A stretch of 64,000 nucleotides of DNA from Dromaius novaehollandiae (GCF_036370855.1 NC_088106.1:31200501-31264500), one strand, 5' to 3'. Shown: positions 48,701-62,250, numbered from the stretch's first letter. Numbers and translations are program-made. Notes: generated by a model from the sequence alone, not told the origin.

Positions 48701-48759
48701 CGCTGCTTAATTTCTGGAAACACACGAAGGGTGTTTGATCTTTGTACTAGACGTTCCAA

Positions 48760-48765
48760 AATAAA
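48760..48765 (+). terminator. SEPT2: Poly(A) signal AATAAA, possible distal SEPT2 end
   Basis: Canonical hexamer in AT-rich sequence. If used, the SEPT2 3' UTR would be about 3.4 kb. A further AATAAA lies at 48342-48347. Confidence 0.35.
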
Positions 48766-51582
48766 CTCGACTTTCTGTGAAACTACTTCAGCCAGTCCTA
48801 TGGCTGTTACAGATTAAGAGCATGAGGCTGTGTCCTTGTTCTTGGATTCCTGAGGTAGACATGAATACCAGAGGATTTTACGGCAGTCCTTTGAATTTGA
48901 AATGTGTCACTTTCTCACATGCCCTGGTCTGGACAGCTCACTTTGGATTGCTGTGTCATTGCTGGGATGTGCACATTATGCAGTCATATCATTCTACAGG
49001 GGGGTAAGACTTCTGCATGTTGTGAATCTTCATATATGCCTTTAAAGTATATTTATTTTATTTGCTTCAAGTGTTTAGTGTAGGACTGATGCATTTAAGG
49101 AAGATTCATCTTTAGTCTGTAGTGAAGGGAGAGATGAGAAAGCATCCTTGAATATGTCAGCCCTACTTTTCTGAGAGAAGACTGTTTTTCTGTGTACTGA
49201 TTGTGTGTAGGTTTTTCAGAATGGTGTCCATTCTGCCAAGCATAGAAGACTATTTCGTGGACTTCAAATCCAGTTCTGGAAAGCACTGATGAAAAAGAGT
49301 TACACTAAAAGTTGCACAATGAAATCACTCCTGGAAAACTTATTACAAAAAATCTTCCAGGTTTTCTTACCAGGTAGGCTGAATGCTAAATCACAACAGA
49401 CAAGTCTTGCTTTTTTCCAGTTGGCCATAAGAAAGTGTAAGGATAAGTATACTTCCATCTGCTATAAGGAAGTATATTGCAGTGAGATTGGGGTGAGCTG
49501 AAAGCTTAATCCAAAACCAGTCATAAATGTTTCTGTATGGGACATCTAGAACCAAAGAATAGAGAGAACAGCATCTTAAACCGGCACTGGACTGACCGTC
49601 CTACAGCTCAAGTTTCATTTCCAAATGTGTTGCTACTCATGTATATTTTGAGCAGACCATTGGGCCCCTGCTTCTTTTCACCATTCCCTCATTTTTAGAC
49701 TGCAAGTTCTGTAGGCCAAGGAACTATTTCTCATTATATCTAGTGCAATGGAGACCATGCTCTTGGTAGTATCTGTTATCTGTATCTGTATCAATTACTG
49801 CCCCGGCTGTAATTGAAATTTGCTTGGAGATACATTTGGCTGCTAAAATTTGTTAGTTTTATGCAGATAAAGAAAAACGATGGTAACTGTGGCTGTGGAC
49901 TGAAATAGCATGGCAAACCTGACATGTAAAACACCTCACAAAAGTGGGTGAACTTACTGTAAGCTTTCGATTGAGAAGTGTGTGGATTAGTGCCAATGGT
50001 TCCCTTGATTCTTTTTATTATATACCTTTTGAGTAAGAAGAAAAAAAAAGATTGGGACTGCTAAAAATATTGAATTACAATATTTTAGTATAAATATTAT
50101 TAAAATCATGACCAGTGAGGTAAATCCAGCTACTCATGTTAAAGTGTTCCTTGGTACGTTGGGTTACCATTGACAGTGCTAGGAGGAATTTTATGCTAAT
50201 GCATTTTTGTAGGCAGCATGTCAACATACATGCTTGCATGTTGGAACAGATCTTACTTTAACTTAAATTTGCATAAAGCAGAGCTATCACATGGTTTTGG
50301 AGGAATTGTAGGGCATTTTTAGTATATGGCTATGCCGATACAGTCAAAATTTTTATATGCAATAGTGTAATACAGCTGAATACATTTGGATGCGAATTTT
50401 CTGTGTAACTGCTTTCTCTTGTGCATGTGCATCTTTCCATTTTTTTAGTTTTTTGTCTGAATGCATTTCTCATCCAATTGTCCTTCTTCTTCTATAAACA
50501 TTTCTTCTCCAGTCTCTTCTTGCCCCTTCCAACCGTTCTTCAACATACTTAAGATTATTGTCTTCTGGTCTTTTTTGTACCCTTCAATAGATTTTTCTCT
50601 TCTGTCTTTAGACTCCTGCCCTTTCCTTGGTTCCTCCATTTGGTATCCTGCAAGTTTCCATCATTCTTCCCTATATCCATACCATTGGGGTGATGTTTTT
50701 TCTAGCTTCCACTGTCCTGGTTAGGATGACAGTCGGTTGCTACAGCAGGGATCCCGTTTTCTGAACATCTGAACAGTGGTTGTAGTTTGTTCCCTGGCCA
50801 TCTTGCTTTTCAGCAAGGAATGAGGAAGGAGATAATTTAGAGCCTCTTGTGTACCTGTTTCAGGTCATTCTGAATATTAGGATGGCTTGGCTGGAGATCA
50901 GATTTACACCACTTGCTCCTAAGCTTTCCATTTAGTTGACACCTGTGGATAAATTAGTCATACCTCTCTCTCCATAAACACTCTAATGACCTCAGAGAGA
51001 AGTAAATAAGCGACTGAAAAGAAAGCTGTCTTGTGATGTTAGGAGAAAAGAATGTTTGGCATTTCATTAACAAACGCTACCAAAGAGGACTATATTTAGC
51101 CTCTCTCATTACAATGCACATGCACCATTTACTGGCCCGGGCAGCAATATCAAAAGGTCTAGTGCAAAAAGGGCTGGAGTGTTCTATTGCTTTATCGTCC
51201 ACCACAGCTGGAAAATAGTAGGATATCTTCACAAGACTCTGAAGGAAATGGAGTTCAGGCTCATGTATTGTAACTTTGATGTCACTTGAATCACTCTGTT
51301 GTTAACAGCAGAGTTGATGGCATGAGTGCAGATGAGTATACTGTCTTCAGCTGACTGTCTTGCACCACGTGGGGTTTACACTGTGATTGACCAGCCAAAT
51401 ATTGCACGGATTTTGCTTTCTGAGTGCCTAGCATGGAAGTGGCTGGGAGAGGGTCAATTTATGTCCCTGTTTCATTGGCACTTCTGGCTTGGTGGCATTC
51501 TGGCTGGTGTATCTTGCTTCTCTGTCCTGAAGGAGGAATCCCATCAAAATTTTGCTAACATTTTTCACAAATTTAGTGGTTC

Positions 51583-51682
51583 AAAAAAAAAAAAAAAAAA
51601 AAAGTGAACCAAATATCTGCAGAGTCCTGTTTCTTGACCTGTGTTCTAAAAAAAAAAAAAAAGACACAGACACACACACACA
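51583..51682. repeat. A21 run, A15 run and CA-rich tract
   Basis: A21 at 51583-51603 and A15 at 51648-51662, followed by ACACAGACACACACACACAC. The 44 bp between the runs is not recognised. The runs may be tails of retroposed sequences or simple repeats. Confidence 0.8.
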
Positions 51683-51789
51683 GCCCAAACCAACTTTTTT
51701 TTCCCTGCGTTTCTCTGGACATTTTGTAGTAGATCCTGAGATGTTGCATGTTTTATGGAAGTGTCTGAAATAGAGAGTAAACAAGGCTG

Positions 51790-52862
51790 TTAATTACTGA
51801 CGGTCTGTGGAATATCCCAAAAAGTCGAGCAAAGGAAGCAGGAGACCTGCATGGATGAACAAGGAGCTCCTGGCAAAACTCAAACAGAAGAAGGAAGTGA
51901 CAGGTAACCTCCGAGGAATATAGGGACGTTGTCCAAGTACACAGGGATGTGACTAGGAAGGCTAAGGCCAATCTGGAGTTGAATCTGTCGAGGGATGTCA
52001 AGGACAACAAGAAGGACTTCTACAAATACACCAGTAACAAAAGGAAGACTAGGGAAAATGTGGGCCCACTGCTGAATGGAGCAGGGGCCCTGGTGAGCAA
52101 GGACACAGAAAAGGCAGAGATCCTGAATGCCGGCTTTACCTCAGTCTTTATGGATAAGACTTGACCCTCAGGAATCCGAGGCTCTGGAGCCCAGAGAGAA
52201 AGTCTGGAGCAAGGAAGACTTTGCTTTGGTGCAGGAGGATTGGGTTAGGGATCACTTTAGCAAACTGGACATCTACAAGTCCAGGGGCCCTGATGGCATG
52301 CACCCACAAGCACTGAGGGACCTGGCCAATGTCACTGCAAAGCCACTCTCAGTCATCTTGGAAAGGTCCTGGCCATCAGGAGAGGACTGAGAGAAAGCAA
52401 ATGTCATTCCAGCCTTCAGAAAGGGCAAGAAGGAGCACCCAGGGAACCACAGGTCAGTCAGCCTCACCTCAATCCCTGGGAAGGTGATGGAGCAGCTAGT
52501 CCTGGAGACCATTGCCAAGCACAGGAAGGACAAGAAGGTGATGAGGAATAGCCAGCATGGATTCACAAAGGGCAAATCATGTTTAACCAAACCGATAGCC
52601 TTCCAGGATGGAATGATGGGATGGGTAGATGAGAGGAGAGCAGTGGCTGTTGTCTCCCTTGACTTTAGGAAGGCTTTGGACACTGTCTCCCATAGCATCC
52701 TCATAGGCAAGTTGATAAAGTACAGGCTAGATGAGCAGACAGGGAGAGGGACTGAAAAGTGGCTGAATGGCAGAGCTCCAAGGGTTGTGATGAGTGGTTC
52801 AAAGTCTTCTTGGAGGGCTGTAACTCACAGCATACCCCAGGGGACAAGACTGGGTCTAACAC
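51790..52862 (+). mobile_element. CR1 LINE ORF2 fragment (dead reverse transcriptase)
   Basis: CR1 ORF2 segment read in three frames: PAWMNKELLAKL-type linker (frame of 51855), [20 protein letters not shown] (frame of 51949-52164) and the reverse-transcriptase blocks SRGPDGMHPQALRDL, HGFTKGKSCLT and LDFRKALDTVSHSIL (frame of 52127-52888). At least two frameshifts and one in-frame TGA (52388-52390, where a Trp is expected) break it. The sequence loses similarity after IPQGTRLG, before the catalytic (F/Y)ADD block, and the endonuclease and 3' UTR are missing. The element cannot move. Unlike most CR1 copies it lacks the 3' end. Confidence 0.92.
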
Positions 52863-55353
52863 TGAGTTCCTGCTGGCAGAAGCTCTAAAAGGATTCCTGC
52901 AGTGGAAAGAGGTTTCATCTGAGTCATTAAAACACTCTGTAATTGACCTTGCTGTAGAACTTTGCCTACAGGCAGCAATTCCAGCGTCCATGCTCTTTTA
53001 AGCTGTAGTGAATTTCTTCAGAGGCCTAAAATGAACATTTCTGCTAACTTACTACTGTCATAGAGCCTTTTTCCCCACTACATTTGTCACCTTTTTCTGG
53101 AGATGGTTAATAGTGGTTCTGGGCTGCAGTACCTCATCCTGTTGGGAGTCACATTGCCTAGAAAGCAAAAGGGTGGGAATGCAATTCAGTTTACCAATGA
53201 GGCAGGTATTTTCCCAATGTTAGAGCAACTGTTGGTGTCATAGCTTTGTCCTCCTGGAATAGCTTCTCTTGTGTGATGATCTGCTGCTAGAGCACATAGG
53301 CAGACTGTTACAGAGCACAGTATTCTTAAGGATCTCTTCATCATCCCAAAATGAGTGTGCTCTGTTTCCAGCTTGTTAATGCTGTTGATGTCAAGGTTGG
53401 AATGATGCTGAAGTCAGCCTGTTGTCACAGTAATCTGGTGAAAGCGTGCACAGTGAAATCAAATTTGGAGTAAATCTGGGTCAAGTCCAGAACCTGGGAA
53501 CAGAGGGAGTGTGAGGAGAAAGAAAAGGTTTGTCTGAGGAGCGCTTTGATGGCTGACTGTTGACAGTGCAGTCCAGAGGTGATAGGGTTGTCTGGGCCTG
53601 GCTTATAGCAATTTAAGGGTGTGTCGAAGTTTCAGGTGTGTTGGGGAGTTTCTACAGTGTTTAGCAAGGCGAGATCTTCTGATGTAGCTGTAACTTTGCA
53701 AGTTGAGTTTCGGTGCTTGAAATACAGTAGACAAATGAAGCTCATTTCCGCCCACGGGAATGGGATCCTGTAAATCTAGCAAGACAGAGAAGGTGTCCAG
53801 CTATCTGAGACAGAGAACAACATGCTTTTCAGAAACTACCTCTGGCTAGAGCAGAGGCAGTCCTGCAGACAGCCTGTTCAGCTGTGAGAGACAGGTCCCG
53901 CAAGGCAAGGGGTGCAGTGCTTTGATTGCTGTGGGAAAGACAGAGCTCCTTGAGAGGGACAGAATGAGGAGAGCTGCTAACTCTGCTAAGCCTATGGCTA
54001 ACTTCTGCTCATTTTGTCTGAAACCCAGTATAAACGGCTTTGTAGAACATGCACCTAATTATTCATGCTCTAGTCTCAGCCCTCCTTGGATCCTTAACAT
54101 TGCACATGGCCTCTGTGGTGATGTAACTAGTGACGGACGGGTCAGATTTAATGTATGGTTCAATCCCACCAAAGGTCCAAGTTGCCAGATACAAATTTCT
54201 GCTTAACCACATAAGTTACGTGAAGGAAAGTCATGGCAAAAGGTCAGAGATATTTGAGTTATATGACAGCCACTAGCAGCTTCCCTGTATTGAGCTGTCT
54301 TGCTGAAAGTGTCTCACTCTGGCAGTTCTCCTCCGTAGCTTATTGAGAAACAAATTGGGGCTGGTGGGGCAAGGAGAAGGAATCACCTCACCTTTATAAG
54401 CTGGTGCCAGAAATTCCTGGGAAAATTCCCATGTAGGGAACAAACAGCTCCAAAGTTTTGTGATGATAACTCCCTGTATACTATAGAATGAGTAAATAAA
54501 CACACCCTGAGAGCTGATGCAAAACATTCATTAAAACAGATACTGAGCTGCTTTAACAGAGTATTTATTAAAAAAGGGAAAAGCACTGACAGTAAAATGC
54601 TTTGTTTAGAACGTGCCTGCTCCTGCACCTTGTAATTTGCAATTCCTCTGTCGTTTTAATGTTGTTGGTTTTTATTTTTTCTCATTCATTTTTACTTTTA
54701 AGAAGCTTTTCCATAATGGAGACCCTAAAACCCAGGCCAGATCCTTCCTGTAGTGGTACTTGCCCAAAGTTCAGAGCTTTATTTTCTGAAGAAAATACGT
54801 GGTTTGGATCTGCAGTGGTCTTTTAGCGAAGCACTTAGCTTGCTGACTAGCACACTATTGTACTCAAAGCAAGAAAACTGGTTTTACTCCTCCTTTCATG
54901 CCCATCAAAATAGATTCATGCTAGCTACTTTCTCTGCTTTGAAATAGAGAAAAAGCATTGCAAGAATGGGAGCGCATCTGTAGTGCAGCTGTGCACAGCA
55001 ACTGGCCACAGTCCGCTTCTCTGCCTTTAGCATCAGTAGTAAGTTATGTTCTCTAGTCTCTGGCCTAAATAACTGGAAAAATGTGTGTGTTTGTATTTGG
55101 GGGCAGAGCGGGAAATCTAACAGTTTACTGTTTTGCTGGAAGTCCACCATTTGGTTACATCATTTTAAAAAGTAGTTTAAGGGAGCACAGTTAATCAGCA
55201 TTACTGAAAACCTCAAGTCAGGTTCATTTGGCAGTAAAATAATCAGGCTGCTTACCAGGAAGGAGTACCTGTAGTTGCTTGATTTTACTTTTTATTCTGA
55301 AGCATTCTGTCTACCAAACAGGACTAGGCCTTTTCCTGTTTCTTTTATATTTA

Positions 55354-55387
<34 letters not shown>

Positions 55388-58300
55388 GTAAAACATGCAT
55401 CCTTATGCTTGTGTTTTTTGTGCAGTTCTGTAAAATGAAATACACAATGTTAATACGTGACTCATGCAATGTTTCACCAAGGCTCAGGAAGAACAGAGGT
55501 GGTCTTTTCTTGTCAGCATTGCAGAGGATGGGGAGAGGGAGGGTTGCTTTTTTTTGCTGGTGTTTTTTCTCCCCAAATGCTTACAGAAGTATTTGATATA
55601 GATCTTGGAGCACTGTACAAGTCTTGACTGGATCGAATCTTGTGCAGCTCCTCAGAAGTGACAAATCCTGGCCTGAATTTAGGCATAGGAACATTAAGCA
55701 AACTTCAACGAGATTTAAAAAAAAAAATGGGGTGACTCCCCATTTTGTCTATTTATGTGTTTTTTTCAGGCCATACTGCTTCAAGCACACTTGGATAATC
55801 TCATCATGTAAGTTTTTATTAGCAGAAAAAGAAAAGTAAACTGCATAGTTGTAGAAAATGCTGTTTTATTGGTCCATTTGCTTAATTCTTAGGCTGCTAC
55901 GGCCACAGGACCACTAATATCTGTTGAAAATCTTCTAGGATTCATTTTAAAACAAATTTAGGGCAATTCTGGGGTGATTTGCATTCTTCTGCAATAGGAC
56001 AGTTTTACCACTAGGAGGCAATGTACAATTGACTTTAACATCTATTATTTTCTCTGTAGCTGTAAGTGAAGAAAATACGTGGCACAGTTTGCAGGTTTTG
56101 CCTGGACTTTTGTTCAAGTTAGTATGTGGCTCAACAGTCACCTTTGCCTTTACAAAGGTGATTTTTGTACTGTTGATTCAGAACTGCTGCTGGCTGTAGA
56201 CCGAACCTTCTCGGTAGGAAGAACCTGTTTAGGCAGGTAAACTTATCGGTCGGAAAGATGTTGCAAAGCAAGTGCCTGCATGTGTGTGCGCGCACAGGTA
56301 TGAACACATGTTGTGCTTAATTTGTTTCTTGTAATTCATTCACCATGAGAGCTAACTTAAAATAGGGATATGGCTATGAAAGTCAAAGTAGGTGATTAAA
56401 ATAATAATAATAAAAAAAGATTGCGTCCAGTAATTTTTCTGTAAGCAGACTAGCAGAAATTTTTCCTATATGTAGGTGTCTTTGTTTATTTTAAAGAATT
56501 GGATAATATCAAAGGTGTAATTCTAAATCCATGGTCTAAGGCTAGTGGAAGGGGGGAAAAAAGGTATTTAAGATTGGAGGTAGGGAAAAAATAGAGTCTA
56601 CAAATTTCTGTATCATGGAAATCAGTTTCTCTAGTTTGTTTAGCAAGATACTGCTAATAATGAGCATCTTTAACACCAGATCTCTGCCAGCAGAATGAGG
56701 GGCCATTCTGCCAGTTTTCAAAGTAGCTTCATTCAATACTGTTAAAGAACATTATTTCTCCTGTATCTCCAGGTAAGTATTAACATTAAGTGAACCTGGA
56801 GTAAAAAGGTCCGATTCTGAAAAGAAATGTGTCTGTCTTTGACGTTTATTCTTTGTGCCAATCATGTGGATCAAATCTCTGGTTATCCAGCAGTTTCCAT
56901 TTGTCTTGATCTTTTTTTTTTTTTTGCCCTGCATATTTCAGTCTATAGATGAAATTATATGATTTCAGTCTCTTCTCTCTCACATTTTTCTACCATTTGG
57001 AGTACAAGTGGGTTATGACTAAGAAAAATACCTGACTATGGTAGTTCCAGTTGAAACTGGCTTGGTTTTCCTGCTCGAGATGTGGTCTGATGCAACTCTC
57101 AGCAGGTTAGGTAGAGAATTTGTCACCGATGACACAGGTTGAGGAATGATTCAACAAGCCCCGTAGGCCATTCCCTACTGAGATAGCTGTGTCCATGGGA
57201 AAGCCAGGCTGGAGAATGGACCTGTGAGACAAAGGACCTAGTCTCGTGCCTCTGGCTCCGCAGTTACCAAACCACGCAGTACCCGCGTGAGCTCTTCTAG
57301 AAACTCTTCTTTCGGAGCAGGAGTATGACTGGGGAAATCACTAATTTTCATGACGCACGACCCAGGTTGCAAAATTCATTTTTGCTCATCGTGGGGCTTC
57401 GATTGGCCTACCTCCAAGGAAAGCCGTACCAATTTGTCTTCACGTCTTTACCTTGGACGTGCCTACTCATCGTCATTCCACCGTTGCTGTGTAACATGCT
57501 GGAGACGTGAATTGGTGATGTGTAGCCTAGTTAAAATGTAGAAACATGGCATATGTGGTATAAAGTGCTGGCCTGAATTACTGTAATTGTTTTCATTCTG
57601 AGCTGTATCTACTTCATGCTATAGAGGAAAGGGGAGACATAATGGAAGTTTTTGGAATTACTTGCCTCTTATGTGATATGAGACTTCTGTTGAAATATAT
57701 AAATGGAAAATACATGCTGGCATTTATAATTCAGCTTCTGCTGCTCATATGTACTTTTTTTTAGCAATTTGGTACCTAGTAGTTGTGGTTGGAGAGTTTT
57801 AGGAAAAATAACTTTTGTCATATTGAGAAAAGTATGATCATGCTAATCAGACTTTTCCCTTCACCGCAAGCACAGGGCCCTGTTATTAAATCACGGATTC
57901 GTATTTAGTTATATTGGCAATATAATGAAATCAGATCCTGTACAGAACTTGGCATCATTAATGCTGGCCAGCAAGGTTTCTCTGGAAATGAACTCAACTG
58001 CTAACAGAAGATAACCAGACTGACTTTAGGAAGAAGAGAGCAAGAAGTGACTCATCTTGTGGTATTGCTTCCTTAACTGGAACTTAGGAATGTCTAAAGC
58101 AAGCTTTAGGAGAAAGCACTGCTTGTTTTTATTTTACTCTAACTAGGGAAAAGGCCCCTTTGTTTTCCAGATCACCTTAAGATCCTGGCAGAGCTAGACT
58201 TCTCAATAGTGCGTTTGAAAATAACTGTACATCCCTCACATTATAACAGCATTTTTCTAGTCCCATTGACTCAGTGAAGCTACTCATCAATTCCCAAGAG

Positions 58301-61100
58301 CGGGTAGTTATGGACTGAAATGAATAGCAGCTAAAGAAATTAGCAACAGGATCGTTTTCAATCTTCAGAGTTTCTTTTTGGCATGAGGAAGAACTTGAAA
58401 AGGAAGAGGCTTCCAGATGCCGTTTTTCTGGGCTGGGTAAGAAGTCCACTTTGCAGAACTTCTGATCTTCGTCAAGAGCGTGATCAAAGAAAGAGTTTTA
58501 AATCATAGTATAATAAAAGGATAATTTTAATTGTCCCAGTCAGGCCAACAAAAGAATATTATTTGGATTATCTTTAATATCATGGGTGAATGAGTTACTC
58601 ATTGTCACTTCTTGTATCACAAGGATAAAATGGTACTTTGTCCTGACGCTGCATCCTTCCAATAGCAGCAGATCACTTTCATATGCAACGAAATTATTCC
58701 TCTTCTAGCTGTGTTCCCTAAACTTCCTCCTCCTGTAAGGAATTCAAACCTACTGTCTGGATGCTCAAAACACTTGTCTTCATGGGACTGTGGAAACTGG
58801 TCTTTGCATTTCTATTTCCAATGCAGATGGGTGTGACGAACATGTTGATTTGGTCTGTAGTGTGTTAGATAATACATGAAGGATTAATATTAGCATCCAT
58901 TTGGCCTCCCTTTAGGTTTCAAACTCATTCATCAAGAGCTGTGTCTCTAGCATGTTTTGTGTGTAAGTCTATAGCTTAGAGGTTCAGCTTGATAAGGCAC
59001 TTGCTATTCGTAGCCTGTTTGGCTGGGATTAGGATTCGCACCATCCCCTCGTGGGCTGCTGCATGCTAAATGACTGAAGGGGTGCAAAGGCCAGAGGATG
59101 TGTCTGTTTGTCTTTTTTTCTTCTACCCTGTAAGTGGAGCTCTTTGAAATGGTCTCCTCATTCTTTTCTTCTCTCTGCTCCCGATAGGAGGAACTGAAAT
59201 GGCAGATAGTGCCATGGCCATTAACAGCCTGGTCTTAAGCACGCAAGCAGAGGTGTGGAAGGGGATTGTGGCTTCTCTAACAGGAACCGGTGTAGAAAGG
59301 TTTTAGCATCTAGGCAGCAATAGGTGCCGCGTACCATCAGTATGGATATGGTGTTTGGGCCCTGAAGAACTGGGAGTGAAAGTACGAAAAGAAGAGTTCT
59401 TAGGGTTCAGGCTGATGGCAAGTAAATTGTTCTCAAAGAAATGCTTGTGCATCCAGCTAAACTCCTCATGCTATGGTGAAAAGTCTACATTTTTTGACTC
59501 TGGTGAGCAGAATGAGCTGCTTTTAGAAACAGATGTACTGGGTATGTGGACACTTAAACACACAGAACCTTTAGTGCCTTTTCATTACTGGATTGTTTCA
59601 GCTCAGTAAATTACATGTGTTTTGTGTGAGCAATAAAAGTAAGCAATATATAGTGAAGCATAAACAGCAGGGTGTCGACACTTCCAAGGACTCTACCGTA
59701 TCTATAATTACTGCTTCCTCTCTTTAACTGTTGTGCTACGTTCCTTTTAAAGCAATCATGTCAGGTTTGTTCTCCAATTTAGCAAGAGCTCCTTTTTTGC
59801 ACAAGAAAATTTCTGTGCTCTTTTTAAATGTTAGGATAGATGATTGAAATAAAGATGACTCTGAAATGTCTGCAGTTTAAAGGATGTGGAAGTGTATTAG
59901 CACTTAAGCTGAGAATAAAATTGACTGCTCCGTTTCCATTGCCGTGTGGAAGTGCAATGCAAATGGTAGGCAAAACAGGATGCTGAAAAATCCATTTCCA
60001 TTACGAAAGCACCTGAGTTTATTGGAATCACAAGTGTTATTATGAATACAGTTATTGAAAATGCTATGTGTATTTTTACGACTTCTGTAACTTTTGCTTT
60101 TTGCATGAATGAGATTCTTCAGTTCCATTTCAGTTTTTAAAGAGAATGAATAATGAGACACATTTTTAAAAACTTTGGTTTTTTTGTTGTTATTATTTTT
60201 ATTTTAAGAGATGAGAATGTTGCTAGTCAGGAATTACTCATTACATCTGTGATTGAGTTTTGTTTTCTTAACCAGATGGATGAGAGTGCTGAAGCTGCTC
60301 CAGGTCAAAAGGGCTGTTCTGCACGGTTTAGGTGCTTTGTTAAAACAAAAGCCATGCGCCATGCTATTGTTTTGTTTTTCAAAGTGTTGTGAAAAGGCGA
60401 AATTCTCAGATACAAGGTGATTCTTAGCATTTCTTGTGCCAGTGGCCTTCTATCCTTCCCTTTCCCAGAAAAGCCTAAGTGTGTATCTCATTTCTATTGC
60501 TCCTCTTCCTGAACAGTAGAATCTGCTGAGATGTGGTCTGCCAGCTGGAAGAGGTTTGTAAAAGGCAGTCTGTTTTCGGTGGAGATGTTTTCCCGACTGC
60601 CCTGTTACCAGCCAGCCCCAGAATCTGCTTTTGGAGCACTGAGCATCCAGAGGGTGCGAAAATCTGTTCAGCTGGGACACGTCTGGCTTCAAATATTCAT
60701 CCTGCACTGAATTTCCTACAGTATTTGGTTCTCATCTGCATTATTCGGGGACATGCTCACTGGTTCAGCAGGAGGAGGAGGAGTTTCCAAAGGTCTTCAG
60801 CCCCCTCAGCCAGATACGCTGGTCTCAGTGCGTGGGTGCAGCAGCCTTGCCCTCTCTCCTTTCCTTTCTCTAGTGCTGTGGCTGTTCCTATCCCTATTTA
60901 TTTAATGTTTGCATGCATGTGAAGAAGACAGCTGCCTACATGAAGACCTGGCCTGTTCGTTATTCAGAGCAAATGGTGCCCTCCTCATGCTGGAAAAAAT
61001 ACCCCTTGTTTTAGCACGATCCTAAAAGCTTAGGGACATTGATTAAACAGCGGTACGGGGAAGCGAAGGGTATTGCAGCCCCGCATGGTGGAACAGGAGT
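52863..61100. other. Intergenic region between SEPT2 and the third CpG island
   Basis: No coding exon could be supported; open frames are short and show no family features. It contains a T30 run (55357-55386) and a relatively CpG-rich patch at about 57230-57515 that I cannot identify. A long non-coding RNA is possible but not visible from sequence. Confidence 0.55.
55357..55386. repeat. T30 homopolymer
   Basis: Thirty consecutive T. On the minus strand this is an A30 run and may be the tail of an old retroposed sequence, but no body is recognised next to it. Confidence 0.9.
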
Positions 61101-61149
61101 ACAAAAAAGCTCGAAAGCAGGAATCGCTTGATTTTTAAATGCCTCCATC

Positions 61150-62250
61150 TCTTTGGATCGTTTTGTAGGGTCTCGAATTCCCCCGGGAACGCCGAACCCG
61201 CAGCCCAGATCCTGCTTCAGTCGCGACATTCGCCGGGACGCTCGGGGAGGAGGAGTAAGTCACCGGCGTACTGTATTTTTGGTCTGACATTTATTAATGG
61301 CAGGGTGCAGGACGGCCGCCCCGAGAGCTCGGCGGCGCCTTTTCCCCGTGGGGGTCACGAGCCGCCGCGGAGGGGCCGGTGCCCGCGGCGAGAGGCATTC
61401 CAGAGGCTCGAGTGGGCACGGGGCGGCCAGGCACGCCGCCCGGCTTCCCTCAAGGGCTCAATTCAGCAGCGGCCCTTCTGTCTGGGTTCGGCGCCTATAG
61501 AAACAGAGGCTTTTTGTTTGTTTGCTTGTTTGTTTCCCGATGAGCGCAAAGGCTGGAACTAAGCAAGACCGAGCTCTCGAGCTGTTGCTTTTATCTCAGC
61601 GCCTGGCCAGGTACGCCGGGCCCTGCTTTTTAGGGCTGCTGGCCGTGCAAACACCCACCGTGGCAGTGCCCCGCCTGTTGATGAAGGGGGACGGGGCTGT
61701 CCCGTCGTTCCCGCGTCTCAGCTGCCCTCAAAGCCGGGACTGAGGCTTGCCGGGGCCGGGCCTAGAACCCGCGACCCCGCGGCCCGCCCGGGCTGGGGGT
61801 GGGGCGCCCCTCGGGCGTAGCCCCGCCTCCCGACGCCGGCCGCCCAATGGAGGCGCGCGGCTGGCGGGGCGGGCGGTGCTGGCGCGCGCGGCGGGGCCGG
61901 CGCTGGGCCAGTGCGCGCGGGCTGCGCGGGGACGGGGCGCGCCATGGCCGCCTGAGGCGCGCGGGGGACGGCGACCGGCTCGCGCCCGGCCCGGCCGTTG
62001 GAGGTGAGGTGAGGCGCGGCGCGGCGCTCCCCTTCCCTCAGCGCTGTCGCGGCGCGCTGCGAGCCGCGGTGACGGGACGCGCGGCGCCTGCAGGCCGCTC
62101 TGGATACGCTGGGCCGGGCTGCGGGGGAGCGGGGCGGCGGCGGGGCCGGGCTCGGCGGCCGAGCGATCCCCCTCCGCCTGCCGCCGCGGGGCCGGAAAAC
62201 CCAACTTTCTCCTTCGGGTAGGGCGGGTTTCGTGCTGGCGTTGCTGGCAG
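61150..62250. promoter_or_regulatory. FARP2: CpG island 3, probable FARP2 promoter
   Basis: CpG-dense with GC boxes and a CCAAT box at 61844-61848. It lies downstream of SEPT2 in the place and orientation of FARP2 in other vertebrates. Assignment is by gene order only. Confidence 0.65.
61900..62003 (+). other. FARP2: Candidate untranslated first exon of FARP2
   Basis: FARP2 is a FERM-domain Rho guanine-nucleotide exchange factor. The exon start is estimated about 50 bp after the CCAAT box. The end is GGAG/GTGAGG at 62003/62004, with a second in-register donor GTGAGG 5 bp later (62009). The ATG in GCGCCATGGCCGCCTGA stops after two more codons, so the exon is probably non-coding. No FERM-coding exon is found up to 64000. 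Confidence 0.45.

Larger units (their letters stand above)
45721..51780. other. Distal SEPT2 3' UTR or intergenic DNA
   Basis: AT-rich, no coding signal. Contains several AATAAA hexamers up to 48765, which leave the SEPT2 end open, and two A-runs near 51583-51662. Nothing else recognised. Confidence 0.55.

Noticed and set aside
52127-52888. Reverse-transcriptase frames as a functional gene
   Set aside because: Frameshifts, an in-frame stop and loss of the catalytic block show a dead CR1 fragment.
57325-57510. 61-residue hydrophobic frame
   Set aside because: Short, two frames equally open, no recognised domain or splice context; kept only as a CpG-rich patch observation.
61718-62221. Open frames in CpG island 3
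   Set aside because: Arg/Ala/Pro-rich shadows of a CpG island with no family resemblance.
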